Assembly: GCA_963971285.1 (NCBI GenBank)
Contig: OZ020246.1
Location: forward strand, 11,329,217-11,393,216
Source of the DNA: Astropecten irregularis
Taxonomy: Eukaryota; Echinodermata; Asteroidea; Paxillosida; Astropectinidae
Direction: 5' to 3'
Length of the DNA: 64,000 nt
The notes under the pieces were generated by a model. That model saw only the letters and a list, made by a program, of their open reading frames with translations. It did no database searches and was not told where the DNA came from. The translations under genes were made by a program, and so were the position numbers. Position 1 is the first letter of the stretch. Each line of letters starts with the position of its first letter. This document shows, one piece after another, positions 59,103 through 64,000 of this stretch.

Positions 59103-60692
59103 GATGTTGTGTATTAATATAGTTTGTTAAGGCAGTGTGCATCTCAACTGCACAATTTGAACGTTTCCGTTTGACACACTTAAGTTACCCCCGATATGTC
59201 TTCGAGCTCGCAGACACTTGAACGGTTTTCCCTTTTTTTCTGTGGCTTTTAGACATGCATTAGTTCAGTGTACTGGTACTAATGAAAATAGTAGTGCTTG
59301 GTCAGGCATAAGCAAAACGGACTGTTAAACGTTTCAATGCCACCAATGCATTCGTAGAAACGTTTTAATTATGTCATTTGAAACGAGGAACCAATCCAGG
59401 AGAAACGATAATACCCATCCAGACTGCAAAGTATCAGATATGGTTTGAACTATAAGAGCAAATATTTGAATTCTTCGACGTAAGAATTGGGATTACGGTG
59501 CAAAATATAGTTTGGGGTTTTGTCCTGATGATTCGGGTATATATACAGGGGCCAATTTCTTGGAGCTGCTAAGCACAAAATAAAATGCTTAGCACTAAAC
59601 GTCTTGCTCAATAAAACAAACCACCATTAAAAAATTCCATTTATCAGCGAACAACAGTCAAAGAACAATCACAAGTGATACACAACACATGGACATTTGT
59701 TAATCCTGTTTTCATTAAGACATAAAGTTCATGGTTTCTAGGAATTGTTTGTGCTAAGCCGGGCCGTGAAATTGTGCCCTCAACTGAGTTGGTAAAGATT
59801 AAAGAGTTAAAATTGTGTTTCAGAATTAGGATGAGTGCTCGTTTGAGGGCAGATATAACAAAGTCGGCATAGGAATAAAAAAAACAGCCGTGTCTTCGCC
59901 TCACATAACCAACGGTGGGGATAAAACATGAGTACTATGTGCACTGCTTTCTACTATGATTGAAACTCTTGCCCTATAGCGGGAATGTAACACTAAATCC
60001 AGGTACAATTCGTTGCAGGCACGTTCGCATGTAAGCGCTCTTGCTATACAAGGGGCATCATCACCTTATACTCTCAGGTGACAATCAAAATAACACTGGC
60101 TTCATCACCCATGGGGCATATTACACCTGAACTCAATATCAGTGCTTAGGCCTGGGTCCCTAGTATCGAAAATAACATTCTGTGAATTGTAATTTTGAAG
60201 AAAACAAATCTTCAAAAGATGAAAAAAACAGCAACAAATATTCAGAAGATATATTGTAGCAGAGAAAAAATCCATATGATTCATATGTCGAAAATCATAT
60301 CTTATGAAATGTTATATTTTGTGAAAATATAATTACATATAAAAAGGAAAAAATACATGTGATTCAAAATTATAAGGGTGGCAAAATATGATTGATGCAC
60401 TTTCCGTGTTTTCTGCAGTTATTTAGGTCAGCGAAGACTATCTTTTTACCAGGCCTAAGAGCATTCCATTGCATTAAAATTGCATGAAAAACTGCGACCT
60501 TGTAAAGACAAATGGATACCCAATAATGTGGCCAACTGGGCATGATATTGCAAATGCCTCACCTTCCGTACTCAATCGGTAATATGAATTACTGGTACGT
60601 TTCTTGTGTTTAATGCTTTGGTATGCATCATGTCAGTGTATGTAAAGGATGAAAACTGTTGTCGATGGGCTTTTTTTTTATACATGCCTGGG
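59103..60692. other. No gene seen; decayed family B MITE at 59548-59780
   Basis: Unique AT-rich sequence after the duplication boundary. The family B relic keeps GGGGCCAATTTCTTGGAGCTGC and a weak inverse end. No EF-hand exon was recognised. Confidence 0.45.
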
Positions 60693-60843
60693 GTCAATTT
60701 CACGAAGCCCTACGATCGATCGTAACTCGAGTTACGAAGGATAACCCATCGTATTCGTATAGGAGGCCTATCCTAAGTAGGACTGCAATGTATCATAAGT
60801 CCTACGATTGATAATAAGTTACGATGAATTCGGTGAAATCGAT
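60693..60843. repeat. MITE family E, inverted copy
   Basis: GTCAATTTCACGAAGCCC at the left and GGTGAAATCGAT at the right; the interior GGATAACCCATCGTAT and TCATAAGTCCTACGATTGAT are inverse to 37927-38062. Confidence 0.75.
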
Positions 60844-61005
60844 TCCTGTCATTCTTTAGTTGTGATTTTCCTTCTTATTCTTTACATTATCAGGGTTCCT
60901 CTCTGAGCCGAATTTGGGCTTTTTGTTGTTATAAAGCAGCATGCGAGTGGAGTCTGTGATACCGAGGCGATTATACAAGCCTTTGATTCGCCGTCAAAGT
61001 GACAG

Positions 61006-61019
61006 GTTGCCATGGCAAC
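61006..61019. promoter_or_regulatory. Perfect palindromic X-box (RFX site)
   Basis: GTTGCCATGGCAAC is a perfect 14-base inverted repeat matching the RFX X-box consensus. The next 100 bases are GC-richer than the surroundings (GCAGCGCCTCGGGAGCGTG), as at a promoter. No transcription start can be assigned. Confidence 0.4.
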
Positions 61020-61334
61020 TCATCTTCTTCAACCTGCCGATCGAAAAAAAAAAAGCAGGCCCGTGTAAATGCAGCGCCTCGGGAGCGTGTTGATTCCACG
61101 GGACACGGAATGAACGCGCTGATTGATACCATAGAGTAATTCCTTACTCTATGATTGTACCAAACACCCTCGGTATTTCTTTTCTTTTTTTTTTGGTGGT
61201 CGTTCCGTGTTGTCGCGATGGCCAGTGTTGGAGAGAATTGACGTCAGTACTCACCCACCACTTTACATCGAGATTCATTGCTATACTGTATATCCATGAC
61301 CATGCCATGCCAGGAAAAAAAACAGTAAAGCTTA

Positions 61335-61780
61335 TACAGGGTGTCCAGTGTCCACACAAAAAACGCAACACTTGTGTCGAGAACTATTATATATGAACAT
61401 TAAACTGTTTACCACTTCAAGATTCAGATATAAGATACAGCTATGTCTTGGCTATCACCATGTAGAATTTGAGCCAAATTTGACTAAATTTGAGTGAAAA
61501 GACTGAATTACCCAACCTCAAAACCCGATTTTCATCTTTCTTTCGTACACATTATGTGTGTATTGACCACTATGCGTGTTATCCTTGCAGATTTGTTTTT
61601 AAGGAGTGCGCTTTCAATCGGTCATATTTTCGCCAATTTCAGGCCCAATATGCTTACATTCTACGTGGTGATAGCCAAGACATGACTGTATCACATATCT
61701 GAATCTTGAAGTGATAAACAGTTTAATTCTAACATATAGGTCACGACAAAGTGTTGCGTTTTTTTCTGGAACACCCTGTA
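61335..61780. repeat. DNA-transposon-like element with TACAGGGTGT ends
   Basis: TACAGGGTGTCC at the left and GGAACACCCTGTA at the right. The termini are followed by long subterminal inverted repeats: AACTGTTTACCACTTCAAGA with TCTTGAAGTGATAAACAGTT, and CTTGGCTATCACCATGTAGA with TCTACGTGGTGATAGCCAAG. No transposase; about 446 bases. Confidence 0.75.
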
Positions 61781-62121
61781 TAGGAGAACCAGGCGTCAGC
61801 TGTACAATACCTTTTACTTTTGAACAATTTTCGTGAGGAGGATTTCACACAAAAAGCTTTTACGCTCTCCATATCTCATATCGCATTAACAAGTTAAATT
61901 TGTCGGCCCCTCCAAGATTATTATTGAGTATTGACCAGTCCTTTGTCTATCAGATCTGAACAGAATCAGATAAATATGTTTTTCTTGCATCACTTGTGCA
62001 TTTTTAAATAAAAACACATTTGAACAGCATCGTTTTAGGTTTGTGGATCGGTTTTAATAAGGAGACACCATGTATAAGAATCATTCGTACTTTCGCATTT
62101 CTATTTCGTTCGCACTTCTCG

Positions 62122-62171
62122 TAAGGTCTCAACGTTTCGACTAGCCTGCTCTAGTCATCATCAGGAGACGA
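62122..62171 (-). repeat. Hammerhead-like stem-loop module of an interspersed repeat
   Basis: On the minus strand: CTGATGA, T, then a perfect 6-bp stem GACTAG/CTAGTC with loop AGCAGG, then GAAACGTTGAGACC. The order CTGATGA-stem-GAAA is that of the hammerhead ribozyme core, but a full stem III and cleavage triplet are not evident in this stretch. The same layout with a different stem lies at 17417-17454. Whether it self-cleaves is unknown. Confidence 0.4.
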
Positions 62172-62289
62172 TTGAAATCGTTTTAGCTTTTTGTCACATT
62201 TTGTACAACTCGTGACTAGAAGTAAAAGATTGAAAAGAAGTGACAAACTGTTGTCCATTGTTTTAATTGGGTTTGAATCTTAATTAATT

Positions 62290-62434
62290 AATGGGAGACT
62301 TTTGGAGAGTCGGTCTAGAGTCAACAGCGCACGCGCACGCACGCGCAATACAACGCGCGCATGCTCACACTTGCACAAGCATGGTTTGCGCGTGCGCTGT
62401 TGACTCAAGACCGACTCTCCAAAAGTCTCGCATT
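62290..62434. repeat. Palindromic MITE family F, independent copy
   Basis: AATGGGAGACTTTTGGAGAG at the left and CTCTCCAAAAGTCTCGCATT at the right; the same GTCAACAGCGCACGCGC inner arms and an alternating purine-pyrimidine centre, longer than in 42513-42632. Confidence 0.85.
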
Positions 62435-62522
62435 CTGATCAGAATAGGTGTGCACTTTGATCTTAACCTAAAATTGCAGTAATACTAAAGGGAAAAATAG
62501 ACCAAAAACAGGAAGTTTTTTT

Positions 62523-62985
62523 TCATTTCATGCCATTTTGACTGGGTATCGATTGGGGATCAATCAAAATGTCGATTTCTGCTAGAAGCTGCACGGCCAT
62601 TGTATGTCTAGAGACACACTCTCTTGTCTCTGGAATATCCATCTCATTTCCGGAGCCATATCCATTCAGCGGAAGATCAAAAAATCTCCGCAGGGATCTC
62701 ATCCTGGCTAGGAGAGGCTTTGCAGTGGATAAACAGCGGTGGGAATCGGGGAATATTAGACAATAGTATGTGACACTCTGTATCCGGTGTGTATGTGATG
62801 AAAAATCGCTCTGTTTCACTCTGAATTTCACCTGAACTCCCTTCCCCCCACACTCGCATGCAGCATCCGCGGTCAAAGACTTTGCAAACGGCCTTCGCGT
62901 CACAGCAGCACCTCATTTTCTTCGAGTTGATCACCCTTAGGGTGGAGTGATATTTCCGGACTGTATACTTGATATTGCGACGCAC
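62523..62985 (-). CDS. Overlapping open frames, possible exon (weak)
   Basis: Two minus-strand frames of 126 and 102 codons overlap here, in sequence less AT-rich than its flanks. One ends MDIPETRECVSRHTMAVQLL and reaches a stop at 62523. I recognise no family and no convincing start or splice pair. A chance origin is quite possible. Confidence 0.15.
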
Positions 62986-63082
62986 AATTATCGGAGTCTG
63001 ATTCTCTGAAAGACTCTGCTACTTTCAGTGTTCCCTGTCTGTTCATGATGTAGGTGTTGACAAATACTAATGCTAATGAAAC

Positions 63083-63520
63083 TTTAAAGGGTATGTACAA
63101 CTTTTGTAAAGGTGACAGAACAGCACTATCTCTTTGTCTAATCCAGCATGTACATGAAAAGATAAACCTGTGAACATTTGAGCTCAATCGGACATCTGAG
63201 TCACGAGAAAATAGCAAAAACTCAACTCAATTTTGTTCTTATAAAACATAAAGAAGGATTTTTCATCTTGCCAAGAGAGCTCAATCGGACATGAGTCAAA
63301 TGTTTTTCTTATAAAACATAAAGAAGGATTTTTGATCTTCCCAAGATCAAAAATGTTTTTGGTGTTTAGTTTTACTCCTACTGGATAAATACATAATTTC
63401 AGGAGGAAATATTCTAACGGTATGTTTCTACCAGCACCATCTTCATACCCTAAAAGTTTTGGGTAAATCTGTGAACATTTTCTGTTTTGGTTTGTCACCA
63501 ATGTTATGTGAAGCCCTTTA
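63083..63520. repeat. Long MITE, TTTAAAGGGTATGTACAAC subfamily
   Basis: TTTAAAGGG at the left and CCCTTTA at the right, about 438 bases. Contains CTAATCCAGCATGTACATGA and an internal duplication of CTTATAAAACATAAAGAAGG (63240 and 63310). Related to 18763-19105, 27878-27990 and 7758-8112. Confidence 0.65.
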
Positions 63521-63975
63521 AAGGGTATACTTAATTCGACACAGTGTCAAATCTTGTATGTAGTGAGTTTTGCGAGTATAGGCGTATCAATCAAAGTGCC
63601 AAGTACCAACGACCGTGTAGACCTATTACTTAAATCACGCCACTCAAAAAGCCTTTTCCCGGTAGCAAGTGAAATGCCAAATGTGGATTAGCAGGCATCG
63701 GATTGCCCTACCATATATACGGCCTACATAGTGATTTGTGGTCATGTTGGCCAAGCATGACTGTGAAGCAAACTCATAACGACAGGTGTTTGATTCGTTC
63801 CTTACAGGACGAATTGACGGCTTTGAGTGATACAAATTGCATATAACTTTGCTGATTCTTTGAAATCATCCTATACGTTTCCACTTGACATTAATCACCG
63901 AAAACTTCACTGTTATTTTATGTAATTGAGCCACAATCTGGATTTCCTTTTCTTTCTTGCATGGAGTTAGGACGG

Positions 63976-64000
63976 CATGACGCGTTTCGATCCTAGCAGG
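63976..64000 (-). repeat. Start of the GATCC stem-loop repeat, cut by window end
   Basis: On the minus strand CCTGCTAGGATCGAAACGCG, then TCATG: the best-preserved version of the stem-loop and GAAACGCGTC end seen at 49305-49345 and 31199-31243. The rest lies beyond the window. Confidence 0.6.

Noticed and set aside
62640-62700. EF1 exon of the EF-hand gene (minus strand reads RRFFDLPLNGYGSGNEMD)
   Set aside because: Spacing loosely resembles an EF-hand loop, but there is a Pro at ligand position 3, no Ile/Leu at 8 and no matching splice sites; likely chance.

Overview
Eukaryotic (animal) DNA, AT-rich and repeat-dense, with short exons, GT-AG introns and one 14.6 kb intron. The mix of tRNA-derived SINE-like repeats, many palindromic MITE-like elements and minisatellites fits a marine invertebrate deuterostome, most likely an echinoderm. 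That is a judgement from general appearance, not from a search. No bacterial-type gene, virus-like element or CRISPR array was seen.

Host gene content is small and partial. (1) Plus strand: the last two coding exons (13323-13452 and 28080-28416) of an unrecognised single-pass membrane protein, with matching splice phase across the 14.6 kb intron. (2) Minus strand: a hexa-EF-hand calcium sensor of the calbindin/calretinin/secretagogin family. Seven exons (37452-46584) encode EF3 to EF6 and the C-terminus. (3) Minus strand: three exons (47139-49180) of a peroxisomal bifunctional enzyme (EHHADH-like) covering part of its 3-hydroxyacyl-CoA dehydrogenase NAD-binding domain.

The main structural fact is that 37663-47136 occurs again at 49628-59102. 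The differences I found are five single-base indels; I found no substitutions. The second copy follows a 200-base N gap (49428-49627). The EHHADH fragment lies between the copies and begins exactly at the breakpoint. Reading frame shows copy 2 is right where copy 1 is wrong, and the EHHADH exon carries two compensating single-base indels. The simplest reading is an assembly artefact: a redundant, poorly polished contig inserted in the scaffold. The true locus would then be left flank, one copy of the EF-hand gene, and the right flank from 59103.

Everything else is intron or intergenic DNA filled with repeats. These include a 16-bp minisatellite with a 144-bp higher-order period (2410-3299), a 21-bp minisatellite (12185-13001) and a 79-bp satellite (20655-22365). 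There is a palindromic MITE family that carries a perfect CRE (TGACGTCA) in most copies, and a ~360-bp TAAAGG...CCTTTA MITE family. Other elements include a MULE-like element with a 10-bp target duplication and a LINE fossil. Several repeats share a small module (YTGANRA, 6-bp stem, GAAACG) that resembles a hammerhead ribozyme core; its stems co-vary between copies. That module and the CRE-bearing MITEs are the most interesting non-artefact signals.
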